From positions 62,001 through 126,000 of the forward strand of contig CAYTZH010000003.1 of NCBI GenBank assembly GCA_964442285.1: a stretch of DNA of 64,000 nt, written 5' to 3'. Each line of letters starts with the position of its first letter. Position 1 is the first letter of the stretch. Under the pieces are notes generated by a model that did not search any database, had not been told where the DNA came from, and saw only the letters and a list, made by a program, of their open reading frames with translations. The position numbers were made by a program, and so were the translations under genes. Origin of the DNA: CAYTZH01 sp964442285 (lineage in GTDB: Bacteria > Myxococcota_A > UBA9160 > JAFDET01). Shown here one piece after another: positions 1 through 7,085 of the stretch.

Positions 1-2
1 GC

Positions 3-401
3 AGCCTCGACCTCCCGGGCTTCGGCACCCTGAGCGGCTTCACCGGTGGCAACCAGCCCTTCGATGCCGGCGATCGCAGCTCGCTGATGGTCGTTCGTGG
101 CAGCGGCCCGGCGACGGGCGCCAGCGCCGTGCAGCTCACCTTCAGCATGAACGGCCAGGTGGAGAGCGCCTCGAGCTGCTTCCTCTTCTTCTGCAACGCC
201 GACGAGGCGGCCGTGCGCCTCGGCGACGTCGGTACCCTCGCGGGCTTCAGCGCCGGCGACTACCCCGGTCCCGACGGGCGCGTCCAGGGCCTGGACGGTC
301 ACTGGCTGGTGGTGGGCATCGCCGCGGTTCCCGAGCCCCGGACCGCCCTCCTGGTCGTCCTCGGCCTCCTGGGCCTCGCCGCGGCGCGGCGTCCGCGCTA
401 G
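3..401 (+). CDS. PEP-CTERM sorting-domain protein, C-terminal part
   Basis: The reading frame is open from the left edge, so the true start lies outside the window and an ATG at 87 is internal. The visible 132 residues end in a typical PEP-CTERM tail: a VPEP motif, a hydrophobic stretch (LLVVLGLLGLAA) and a short Arg-rich end. Such tails direct Sec-exported proteins to an exosortase, which cleaves them at the outer envelope. The upstream part is rich in Gly, Ser and Asp with a Cys pair (SSCFLFFCN) and gives no specific function. A secreted surface or matrix protein is likely. No exosortase gene is visible in this window. Confidence 0.8.
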   Translation, partial: SLDLPGFGTLSGFTGGNQPFDAGDRSSLMVVRGSGPATGASAVQLTFSMNGQVESASSCFLFFCNADEAAVRLGDVGTLAGFSAGDYPGPDGRVQGLDGHWLVVGIAAVPEPRTALLVVLGLLGLAAARRPR

Positions 402-485
402 CCGCGTCGATCGGCCCGCTGGCGGCGGCCCGCCGCCGGCCCGCTGCAGGTGCCCGCTCCCGGGCGTCGGTTACTCTCCTGCGCC

Positions 486-1772
486 GTGTCCGACCCCGCA
501 TCCCCCCCCGGCCCTCCCGGCCGGCGCTCCCGCTGGATCCCGGAAGGGATCGAGCCCCGCCACATGCGGATCCTCGGGCTGGTGGCGTTCGCCATGCTGT
601 TCGAGAACTACGACCTCGGCCTGATCGGCGCGGCGCTGCCCCAGATCGCCGCCGAGTTCGACCTGTCGAACCCCGAGAAGGGTACGCTGCTGGGCAGCGT
701 GGACAGCGGGTCGGCGCTGTTCGCGTTCCTGATCGTCGCCCTCGCCGATCGCTTCGGGCGCCGCCGCATGCTGCTCGCCGGCGTCGTCGGCATGGCCCTG
801 GGAGCGCTGCTCTCCGCGCTGGCCCCCGATCCCACCGCCTTCGCCGTCGCCCAGATCGTCACCCGGAGCTTCGCCATGGCGGCGACGGCCATCTCCTTCG
901 TGGTGGTGGCCGAGGAGCTGCCGGCGGCCCACCGCGGGTGGGGAATCGGCTGGCTCGGCGCCGCCGGCACCCTGGGCTTCGGCCTGGGCAACGCCGTCTA
1001 CTCCCAGGTGAACGTGCTCCCCTACGGCTGGAGGACGGTCTACGGCATCGGCTTCCTGGCGATCTTCCTGCTGCCCTTCTTCCGGCGCAACCTCAAGGAG
1101 ACCCGTCGCTTCGAGGACGCCCGCGCCCGCCTCGACACGCGGGAGCCGATCCTGCTGGCGCTGTTCCGGCCCGTCGTCGACCTGGCCCGCCGCTATCCGC
1201 GTCGCGCCCTCGTGATCGGCCTGCTGGGGGCGCTCTCGACCGCGGGCCATCGTCCCGCGTTCCGCTTCGTCTCCGACTTCGTGCAGGGGGTCCATGGCTG
1301 GACGCCCGCCGACTACGCCCTGGTCACGATCGTGTTCGGGATCATCGGGGTCGTCGGGGGACCGCTGGCGGGCTGGCTCGCCGATCGCATCGGCCGCCGC
1401 GCCGTGGGCGCGCTGATGCTCGCGCCCTTCCCGGTCTTCGCGACGCTCTTCTACACCCAGTCCGGCTGGGTGATCACCCTGCCCTGGATCGCCATGCTCT
1501 TCTTTGCCATGGGCGCGAGCGCCGTGGTCCGGTCGCTCTCGGCGGAGCTCTTCCCCACGGCGATGCGCAGCGCCGCCGGCGGCTGGGTGCTCATGCTCGA
1601 GACCCTCGGCGGGGGCCTCGGTGCCTTCCTGTTCGCGGCCATCGAACGCCAGATCCAGGCCTGGGGCACCTCGCTCAGCATCGTGTCGGTGCTGGCCGGC
1701 GTCTCGGCGCTGACGCTCTTCTTCCTGCCCGAGACCCGCAGCCGCGAGCTCGAGACCATCAGCGAGGGGTGA
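486..1772 (+). CDS. MFS transporter
   Basis: Encodes a 12-helix major facilitator of about 428 residues. The loop between helices 2 and 3 carries the MFS signature DRFGRRRM, repeated in the second half as DRIGRRAVG, and the protein ends in a PETRSREL tail like the sugar/aromatic-acid:H+ symporters. The substrate cannot be told from sequence. An in-frame ATG exists at 450, but GTG 486 is preferred because a -10-like TACTCT (472-477) sits 8 bases before it with no Shine-Dalgarno, a pattern seen at many starts here. The protein is most likely in the inner membrane and acts as a proton-coupled importer or exporter. Confidence 0.85.
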   Translation: MSDPASPPGPPGRRSRWIPEGIEPRHMRILGLVAFAMLFENYDLGLIGAALPQIAAEFDLSNPEKGTLLGSVDSGSALFAFLIVALADRFGRRRMLLAGVVGMALGALLSALAPDPTAFAVAQIVTRSFAMAATAISFVVVAEELPAAHRGWGIGWLGAAGTLGFGLGNAVYSQVNVLPYGWRTVYGIGFLAIFLLPFFRRNLKETRRFEDARARLDTREPILLALFRPVVDLARRYPRRALVIGLLGALSTAGHRPAFRFVSDFVQGVHGWTPADYALVTIVFGIIGVVGGPLAGWLADRIGRRAVGALMLAPFPVFATLFYTQSGWVITLPWIAMLFFAMGASAVVRSLSAELFPTAMRSAAGGWVLMLETLGGGLGAFLFAAIERQIQAWGTSLSIVSVLAGVSALTLFFLPETRSRELETISEG

Positions 1773-1784
1773 GCCGCGAGGGTC

Positions 1785-1988
1785 GTGCTCGGATCGCGCT
1801 CGCCTTCCCGTCGGCTGGCCCTCGACCTGCTGGGCCGCGACTACGAGATCGCGCCCGCGGACATCGACGCGAACGGCGTGTTGCGCTTCGCGATCCGGGT
1901 GGAGGGCCGCCCGAACTTCCGCACGGCGCCGCCCGTTGTGGACCTGATCCGCCTTCTGCGCGAGCGGGGCGTCCGCGTTCGAGGGTGA
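1785..1988 (+). CDS. small hypothetical protein
   Basis: A 67-residue GTG-start frame 12 bases after the MFS stop. The second half (DYEIAPADIDANGVLRFAI and on to LIRLLRERGVRVRG) has balanced composition and looks like a real small alpha/beta protein rather than a shadow. The N-terminal 15 residues are less convincing, so the start is uncertain. I recognise no family. It may be co-transcribed with the transporter. Confidence 0.4.
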   Translation: MLGSRSPSRRLALDLLGRDYEIAPADIDANGVLRFAIRVEGRPNFRTAPPVVDLIRLLRERGVRVRG

Positions 1989-2003
1989 CCGGACTGTCGC
2001 CCG

Positions 2004-3095
2004 CTACGAGAGAACGTCCGCGTCCTCGAGCAGCTGCACCACGCGGCGGACGATGCGCCCGCGCCCGAAGGGCGCCAGGTGGCTCCCGCTGAACCAGTGG
2101 ATCCCGGGCTCGTCCCAGTGCTGCCAGAGGGCGTGGGGGTGCTCGGGCGGCACGATGCGGTCGCCCCGGCCGGCGACGATCAGCACCCGCTCCCGCGGCA
2201 TCCGCAGCGGATGGGCGAGGGGGGAGTGCACCCGGTACAGCGTCCGCAGCTCCTCCCGGCCGATCTCCGGGCCGGCCTCGCGATGGTGGCGGCTGCGCAG
2301 GAAGAAGCGCCAGGCCAGGTCGCCGATGCAGACCGGCGGGACGATCGGGACGGCGAAGTCGAGGTCGTCGTAGAGCCCGGCGTAGAGCGCCGTCAGGTAG
2401 CCGCCGAGGGAGAGACCCAGGAGGCCCACCGGGTCGCCCGTCTTCTCCCGCAGCCAGCGCACCAGCAGGCGGACCTCGTAGATGGCCTGGCGGGTGGCCT
2501 CCGAGAGCCGGGCCACGTGGGGGACGGCGAAGTGCTCCCCCGAGAAGCGCGCCTCCGGAGGCGTGCGGGCGCCGTGGAAGGGCAGGGTGACCAGCGCCAC
2601 GTCGAGGCCGCGGCGGAACCAGTCGCCGGCGAACAGCGCCAGCGCATCGACCCGGGGATGGCCCATGGTGAAGCCGTGCAGCGCGATGACCGTGCCCCGC
2701 CGATGGGCGGCGTCGTGCATCCAGTGCTCGACCAGCAGGCGCCCCGTGATGGCGGGATCGGCGATGGGGCTCTCGGCTCCGTGGGGCCAGGGCTCGTAAG
2801 CCGTGGTGAGCTGGCGGGCCACCGCCACGCCCCCCGGGAGGCGGCGCCGGAAGCGCGCCTTGACGCCCCGGGGCCGCTCGGGCAGCGCGTCGAACGCGAA
2901 GAAGCGCCGGGGGTCGTGCTGGAGCTCGGGGCTCGCCAGGGTCTCGGCGGAGGCGCGCAGCGCCGGCAGGCCGTCGGGGCCGGGCATCATCAGGCTGTCC
3001 ACGACCCACTGCATGGCGCCGAGCAGCAGGCTGTCGACGGCGGTACCCGCGCCCGTGGTCAGGCGGTCGGTCCAGGCCTCCGGCGGCAGCTCCAC
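2004..3095 (-). CDS. alpha/beta-hydrolase fold protein
   Basis: A 363-residue GTG-start protein. A cap of about 120 residues precedes the core, which has an oxyanion-type HGF motif (VIALHGFTMGH), the nucleophile elbow GLSLGG, a catalytic-acid candidate in AGRGDRIVPP and a C-terminal His in GSHLAPFGR. This gives a complete Ser-Asp-His set. The size and the long N-terminal segment fit large prokaryotic esterase/peptidase-like hydrolases, and no substrate can be assigned. No signal peptide is visible, so it is probably cytoplasmic. It converges with the small gene at 1785-1988. Confidence 0.85.
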   Translation of the reverse strand: MELPPEAWTDRLTTGAGTAVDSLLLGAMQWVVDSLMMPGPDGLPALRASAETLASPELQHDPRRFFAFDALPERPRGVKARFRRRLPGGVAVARQLTTAYEPWPHGAESPIADPAITGRLLVEHWMHDAAHRRGTVIALHGFTMGHPRVDALALFAGDWFRRGLDVALVTLPFHGARTPPEARFSGEHFAVPHVARLSEATRQAIYEVRLLVRWLREKTGDPVGLLGLSLGGYLTALYAGLYDDLDFAVPIVPPVCIGDLAWRFFLRSRHHREAGPEIGREELRTLYRVHSPLAHPLRMPRERVLIVAGRGDRIVPPEHPHALWQHWDEPGIHWFSGSHLAPFGRGRIVRRVVQLLEDADVLS

Positions 3096-3288
3096 CTCCG
3101 AGAGCTCCGGCAGCGCCCCGATGAGCGTGGTGGCGGCGATGGCGCTCCTCCGTCCGGCGACGCCCGCAGCGGGCCGCCCGATCCTTCATGATCGCCCCGC
3201 GCGCGAGCCGGTGCCAAGGGGTTTCTGCGGAGCGCGGGATCGGGTTGCGCGCGCGTCGCGCTAGGATGGGCGCGCCAGGGGAGGCGCC

Positions 3289-4959
3289 GTGCCGACCGAC
3301 GTGGAGATCGCCCGCTCCGTCACGCCGCGTCCCATCGCGGAGGTGGCGGCCGACCTCGGCCTGGAGGCTGGGGACCTGGTGCCCTTCGGGCACGACGTCG
3401 CCAAGGTGGAGCTCTCGGCGCTCGAGCGACCCCGGCGTCGTCAGGAGCCCGCCCGCCTCGTTCTGGTGTCGGCCCTCACCCCGACGCCCTCGGGCGAGGG
3501 CAAGACCACCACCAGCGTCGGCCTGGCCCAGGCCCTGGCCCGACTCGGCGCGTCGGCCTGCCTGGCCCTGCGCGAGCCTTCCCTCGGCCCGTGCCTCGGC
3601 ATGAAGGGCGGGGCCACCGGCGGGGGCCACAGCCAGGTGATCCCCATGGAGCGGATCAACCTGCACTTCACCGGCGACTTCCACGCCATCACCACCGCCC
3701 ACAACCTGCTGGCCGCGCTGATCGACAACCACCTCCATCACGGCAATCCGCTGGGGATCGATCCGCGCCGGGTGCTCTGGCCGCGGGTCCTCGACCTCAA
3801 CGACCGGGCCCTGCGCAACGTGGTGGTCGGGCTGGGCGGCCCCGGCGACGGGGTGCCACGGCAGTCGGGCTTCGACATCACCGCCGCGTCGGAGGTGATG
3901 GCCATGCTCTGCCTCGCCGAGGGCGAGGACGACCTGCGGGCCCGCCTCGAGCGCACCCTCGTGGCCTTCACCCGGGACCGCGCCCCCGTGACCGCCGGCG
4001 ACCTGGGCGCGGCCGGGGTGATGCTGGCCGTGCTGCGGGACGCCCTGCGGCCGAACCTGGTGCAGACCCTGGAGGGCACTCCGGCCCTGGTCCACGGCGG
4101 CCCGTTCGCCAACATCGCCCACGGCTGCAACAGCCTCGTGGCCACGCGCATGGCGCTCCACCTGGCGGACTGGTGCGTGACCGAGGCGGGCTTCGGCTTC
4201 GACCTCGGGGCGGAGAAGTTCTTCGACATCAAGTGTGCCGGCGCCGGCCTCGACACCGCGGCGGTGGTGCTGGTGGCGACGGTGCGGGCCCTGAAGATGC
4301 ACGGCGGGGTCGGCCTGAAGGACCTGGCCGAGGCCGATCCGGAGGCGGTGGAGCGGGGTCTGCCCAATCTCGAGAAGCACGTGGAGAACATCCGCACCTT
4401 CGGGGAGCCGCCCGTGGTCGCCCTGAACCGCTTCCACGGCGACGCCGAGGAGGAGATCGCCGTGGTGCGCCGGGCCTGCGCCTCCCTCGACGTCCCCTTC
4501 GCGGTGTCGGACCACCACGCCCGGGGCGGGGCCGGCGCCGAGGAGCTGGCCCGGGCTGTGCTCGTCCACGCCGAGGGCCGCAGCCGGCCCTTCCGGCCCC
4601 TCTACGGGCCCGAGGATCCGGTGCTCGAGAAGATCCGCGCCGTCGCCACCCGCATGTACGGGGCCCGGGAGGTGCTGCTCACCCCCGGCGCCCGCCGCGA
4701 TCTGGCCCAGGTGGAGCGCCTCGGCTTCGGCGGCCTGCCGGTGTGCATCGCCAAGGTCCCCGGCTCCCTCTCCGACGACCCCAGGCGCCGCGGGCGCCCC
4801 CGGGACTTCGAGGTCACGGTGCGGGCCCTCCGCATCAACGCCGGGGCCGGCTTCCTGGTGGTCCTCACCGGCGACATCCTGCGCATGCCCGGGCTGCCCC
4901 GCCGGCCCCTGGCCGAGTCCATCGACCTGCGGGAGGGACGGATCGTCGGGCTGGAGTGA
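3289..4959 (+). CDS. fhs: formate--tetrahydrofolate ligase
   Basis: A 556-residue protein of the usual family length. It makes 10-formyl-THF from formate, THF and ATP in cytoplasmic one-carbon metabolism. The P-loop TPSGEGKTTTSVGLAQAL lies near residue 65. Family blocks follow: MKGGATGGGHSQVIPM, the INLHFTGDFHAI segment, DNHLHHGN, and FANIAHGCNS. The start is GTG 3289 behind a strong Shine-Dalgarno (GGGGAGG, 7-8 bases upstream). A TAGGAT at 3263-3268 could be the -10. It is transcribed singly and is followed by the operator-like palindrome of the P450 cluster. Confidence 0.95.
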   Translation: MPTDVEIARSVTPRPIAEVAADLGLEAGDLVPFGHDVAKVELSALERPRRRQEPARLVLVSALTPTPSGEGKTTTSVGLAQALARLGASACLALREPSLGPCLGMKGGATGGGHSQVIPMERINLHFTGDFHAITTAHNLLAALIDNHLHHGNPLGIDPRRVLWPRVLDLNDRALRNVVVGLGGPGDGVPRQSGFDITAASEVMAMLCLAEGEDDLRARLERTLVAFTRDRAPVTAGDLGAAGVMLAVLRDALRPNLVQTLEGTPALVHGGPFANIAHGCNSLVATRMALHLADWCVTEAGFGFDLGAEKFFDIKCAGAGLDTAAVVLVATVRALKMHGGVGLKDLAEADPEAVERGLPNLEKHVENIRTFGEPPVVALNRFHGDAEEEIAVVRRACASLDVPFAVSDHHARGGAGAEELARAVLVHAEGRSRPFRPLYGPEDPVLEKIRAVATRMYGAREVLLTPGARRDLAQVERLGFGGLPVCIAKVPGSLSDDPRRRGRPRDFEVTVRALRINAGAGFLVVLTGDILRMPGLPRRPLAESIDLREGRIVGLE

Positions 4960-4978
4960 GCCACGCCGCCGGCGGGAA

Positions 4979-5002
4979 TTTACATTGTCCGTGTTATGTA
5001 AA
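4979..5002. promoter_or_regulatory. AT-rich palindrome, probable repressor operator
   Basis: A perfect 7-base inverted repeat, TTTACAT-N10-ATGTAAA, in a short AT-rich island inside otherwise GC-rich DNA, 81 bases before the preferred start of the first P450. Arm length and symmetry fit a dimeric TetR/GntR-type operator. No regulator gene is adjacent, so the protein that binds it is unknown. It overlaps an in-frame ATG at 5002, which argues that translation starts downstream at 5083. Confidence 0.5.
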
Positions 5003-5082
5003 TGATGGTACCCTGGCGAGGCCTGACCGGGCCGGACCTGACCGGACCGGACCGGGCGGGCCTGGCCGGAGCGAGGAGCCGC

Positions 5083-6270
5083 GTGGACGCCGCCCCCGTC
5101 GAGTACGACCCCTACGCCTACGCCATCCACGAGGATCCGTACCCGACCTACGCGCGCCTGCGCGCCGAGGCGCCTCTCTACCGCAACGAGCGCCTGGGCT
5201 TCTGGGCCCTCTCGCGCCACGCGGACGTGCTCGACGCCATCAAGGACACCGACCGCTACACCAACACGCATGGTGTGTCCCTGGACCGCTCGTCCCACGA
5301 GAACGCGGACGCGGTGATGTCGTTCCTGGCCATGGATCCGCCGCGCCACACCCACATGCGGGCCCTGGTCTCCCGCGGCTTCACGCCCCGGCGCGTCGCG
5401 GCCCTGGAGCCGCGGATCCGCGAGCTGGCCCGGCGCTCGCTCCGACGGCTCCTCGAGGCCGGCCGCGGCGACTTCATCGATGCCTTCGCGGGCCGCCTGC
5501 CCATGGACGTGATCAGCGAGATGCTCGGCGTCCCCGAGGCCGACCGCGACCGCCTGCGTGCCCAGGCCGACACGATCGTGCACCGGGAGCCGGGCATGAC
5601 CGACGTCCCGCCCGCCGGCGTGCACGCGTCCATCGAGGTGATCAAGTACTTCATCGAGCTGGTCAAGGACCGGGAGCAGCAGCCCCGGGACGACCTGCCG
5701 AGCGCCCTGCTGGCGGCCGAGCTCGACGGTGAGCGGCTGCGCAAGCGCGACGTCGTGGCCTTCCTGCACCTGATGATCATCGCCGGCAACGAGACCACCA
5801 CGAAGCTGCTGGCGAACGCCGTCTACTGGCTCTGGCGCAACCCCGACCAGCGCGCCCGGGTGCGGGCAGCCCCGGGCCTCGTTCCCGCCTGGATCGAGGA
5901 GACCCTGCGCTACGACAACTCGACCCAGGTGATCGCGCGCACGGCGACCGGAGACCTCGCGCTGTGCGGCCGTCGGGTGGCGGCGGGCGAGAAGGTGCTG
6001 CTGCTGATCGGCTCCGCGAATCGCGACGAGGACGTGTTCCCGGACGCGACGCGTTTCGAGATCGGACGCGACACGAGCCGCATGCTCTCCTTCGGCCAGG
6101 GAGCCCACTTCTGCCTGGGCGCCTCCCTGGCCCGGCTGGAGGCGCGGGTGGCGCTCGAGGAGGTCTGGCGCGAGATGCCCGACCTCGCCATCGAGGAGAC
6201 CGGGATCGAGCGCGTGCACTCCAGCAACGTGCGCGGCTTCGCCCGGCTACCCGTGGTCTGCCGGCCGTGA
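5083..6270 (+). CDS. cytochrome P450 (first of cluster)
   Basis: A 395-residue soluble bacterial P450. The I-helix oxygen-activation motif is AGNETTT, the ExxR motif is in EETLRYD, and the heme loop is FGQGAHFCLG with axial Cys344. Its N-terminus (VEYDPYAYAIHEDPYPTY) aligns with that of the P450 at 9264, which is 394 residues, so GTG 5083 with an AGGAG just upstream is chosen over ATG 5002. The closing segment (HSSNVRGF) is shared by both. It needs a ferredoxin and reductase; the only ferredoxin in sight is fused to the neighbouring CYP51. It overlaps the SDR by 4 bases (GTGA). The substrate is unknown, possibly a sterol, terpenoid or fatty compound. Confidence 0.92.
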   Translation: MDAAPVEYDPYAYAIHEDPYPTYARLRAEAPLYRNERLGFWALSRHADVLDAIKDTDRYTNTHGVSLDRSSHENADAVMSFLAMDPPRHTHMRALVSRGFTPRRVAALEPRIRELARRSLRRLLEAGRGDFIDAFAGRLPMDVISEMLGVPEADRDRLRAQADTIVHREPGMTDVPPAGVHASIEVIKYFIELVKDREQQPRDDLPSALLAAELDGERLRKRDVVAFLHLMIIAGNETTTKLLANAVYWLWRNPDQRARVRAAPGLVPAWIEETLRYDNSTQVIARTATGDLALCGRRVAAGEKVLLLIGSANRDEDVFPDATRFEIGRDTSRMLSFGQGAHFCLGASLARLEARVALEEVWREMPDLAIEETGIERVHSSNVRGFARLPVVCRP

Positions 6271-7034
6271 GCGAGGCGCCGCGCACGGCGCTGGTGACGG
6301 GCGCCTCGTCGGGCATCGGCGCCGCCACGGCGCGGGCCCTTGGGAACCTGGGCTGGCGGGTGGTGGTGGCCGCGCGCCGGGTCGACCGCCTGAAGCAGGT
6401 GGCCGAGGAGGTGGAGGCCGCCGGGGGCACGGCCCGGGTCGCGCCCCTCGACGTCCGCGACCCGGAGGCCGTCGACGCCTGCTTCGCCGCGGTCGAGGCG
6501 GACTGGGGCCCGCCGGATGCGGTCATCAGCAACGCCGGCCTCGGCATCCCGCGCCTGCTCCACGAGGCCACCCCGGAGGAGCTGCGCCGCGAGCTCGACA
6601 CCAACCTCCTCGGGCCGATGCTCGTGGCACGCCGCGCCATCCCCGCCCTGGTGGAGCGGGGCGCGGGCGACCTGAGCTTCGTCTCGTCGGCCAACGCCGC
6701 GGCGCCGCGGACCTTCCAGGCCGGCTACAGCGCCAGCAAGGCGGGCGTGGAGACCCTGGCGCGGGTGCTGCAGATGGAGCTCGAGGGCACGGGGGTCCGG
6801 GTCAGCGTGGTCCGCCCGGGTCCGACGGGGAGCGAGTTCGGCGCCCACTACGGCGCGGAGACCTCCCGGCGCATCCTCGCGTCGTGGCAGTATTGGGGGG
6901 TGATGCGCCAGCTCCACTGGATGCCGGCCGAAGCCGTGGCCCGGGCCCTGGTGACGGTCCTGACCGCGCCGCCAGGGGTGCGCTTCGAGATGCTGGAGGT
7001 CCAGCCCGAGAACACCGCGCGGGGTCCCCTGTGA
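6267..7034 (+). CDS. SDR family oxidoreductase
   Basis: A 255-residue classical short-chain dehydrogenase. The nucleotide-binding TGASSGIG is at residues 11-18, an NAG motif follows (ISNAGLG), the catalytic Ser is in SFVSSANA, and YSASK supplies Tyr and Lys. The Arg pair after beta-2 (ARRVDR) suggests NADP(H) preference. The GTG start overlaps the P450 stop, so the two are translationally coupled. It probably oxidises or reduces an alcohol or ketone made by the P450s. The stop lies inside a 23-bp tandem repeat. Confidence 0.9.
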   Translation: MSEAPRTALVTGASSGIGAATARALGNLGWRVVVAARRVDRLKQVAEEVEAAGGTARVAPLDVRDPEAVDACFAAVEADWGPPDAVISNAGLGIPRLLHEATPEELRRELDTNLLGPMLVARRAIPALVERGAGDLSFVSSANAAAPRTFQAGYSASKAGVETLARVLQMELEGTGVRVSVVRPGPTGSEFGAHYGAETSRRILASWQYWGVMRQLHWMPAEAVARALVTVLTAPPGVRFEMLEVQPENTARGPL

Positions 7035-7085
7035 GCGCCGTGTGGGGTCCCCTGTGAGCGCCGTGTGGGGTCCCCTGTGAGCGCG
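7021..7085 (+). repeat. 23-bp tandem repeat across the SDR/CYP51 junction
   Basis: Two full copies (7021-7043, 7044-7066) and a partial third (from 7067) of a 23-bp unit beginning GGGGTCCCCTGTGAGCGCC. Every copy contains GTGA, the stop/start overlap used elsewhere in this operon, in a different frame. Only the last GTG (7077) and one at 7065 are in frame with CYP51. It looks like slippage duplication of an original coupled junction, which now separates stop and start by about 40 bases. Confidence 0.85.

Noticed and set aside
4979..5000. TTTACA and TATGTA as a sigma-70 -35/-10 pair
   Set aside because: The two hexamers are only 10 bases apart, too close for a promoter. The perfect symmetry fits an operator better.
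5002..5082. ATG 5002 as the start of the first P450
   Set aside because: It overlaps the palindrome and would add 27 residues of repetitive sequence (GPDLTGPDRAGL) absent from the paralogue at 9264. GTG 5083 has a Shine-Dalgarno and matches the paralogue's N-terminus.
1759..6219. Very long open frame on the minus strand across the hydrolase, fhs and P450 genes, and similar ones elsewhere
   Set aside because: High GC content makes stops rare in the antisense frames. The translations are low-complexity Arg/Gly/Pro/Ala-rich and show no domain, while the opposite strand carries clear enzymes.
7021..7085. CRISPR-like array at the SDR/CYP51 junction and near 62.6 kb
   Set aside because: The 23-bp units are directly adjacent with no spacers, and no cas gene is seen. 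They are plain tandem repeats.
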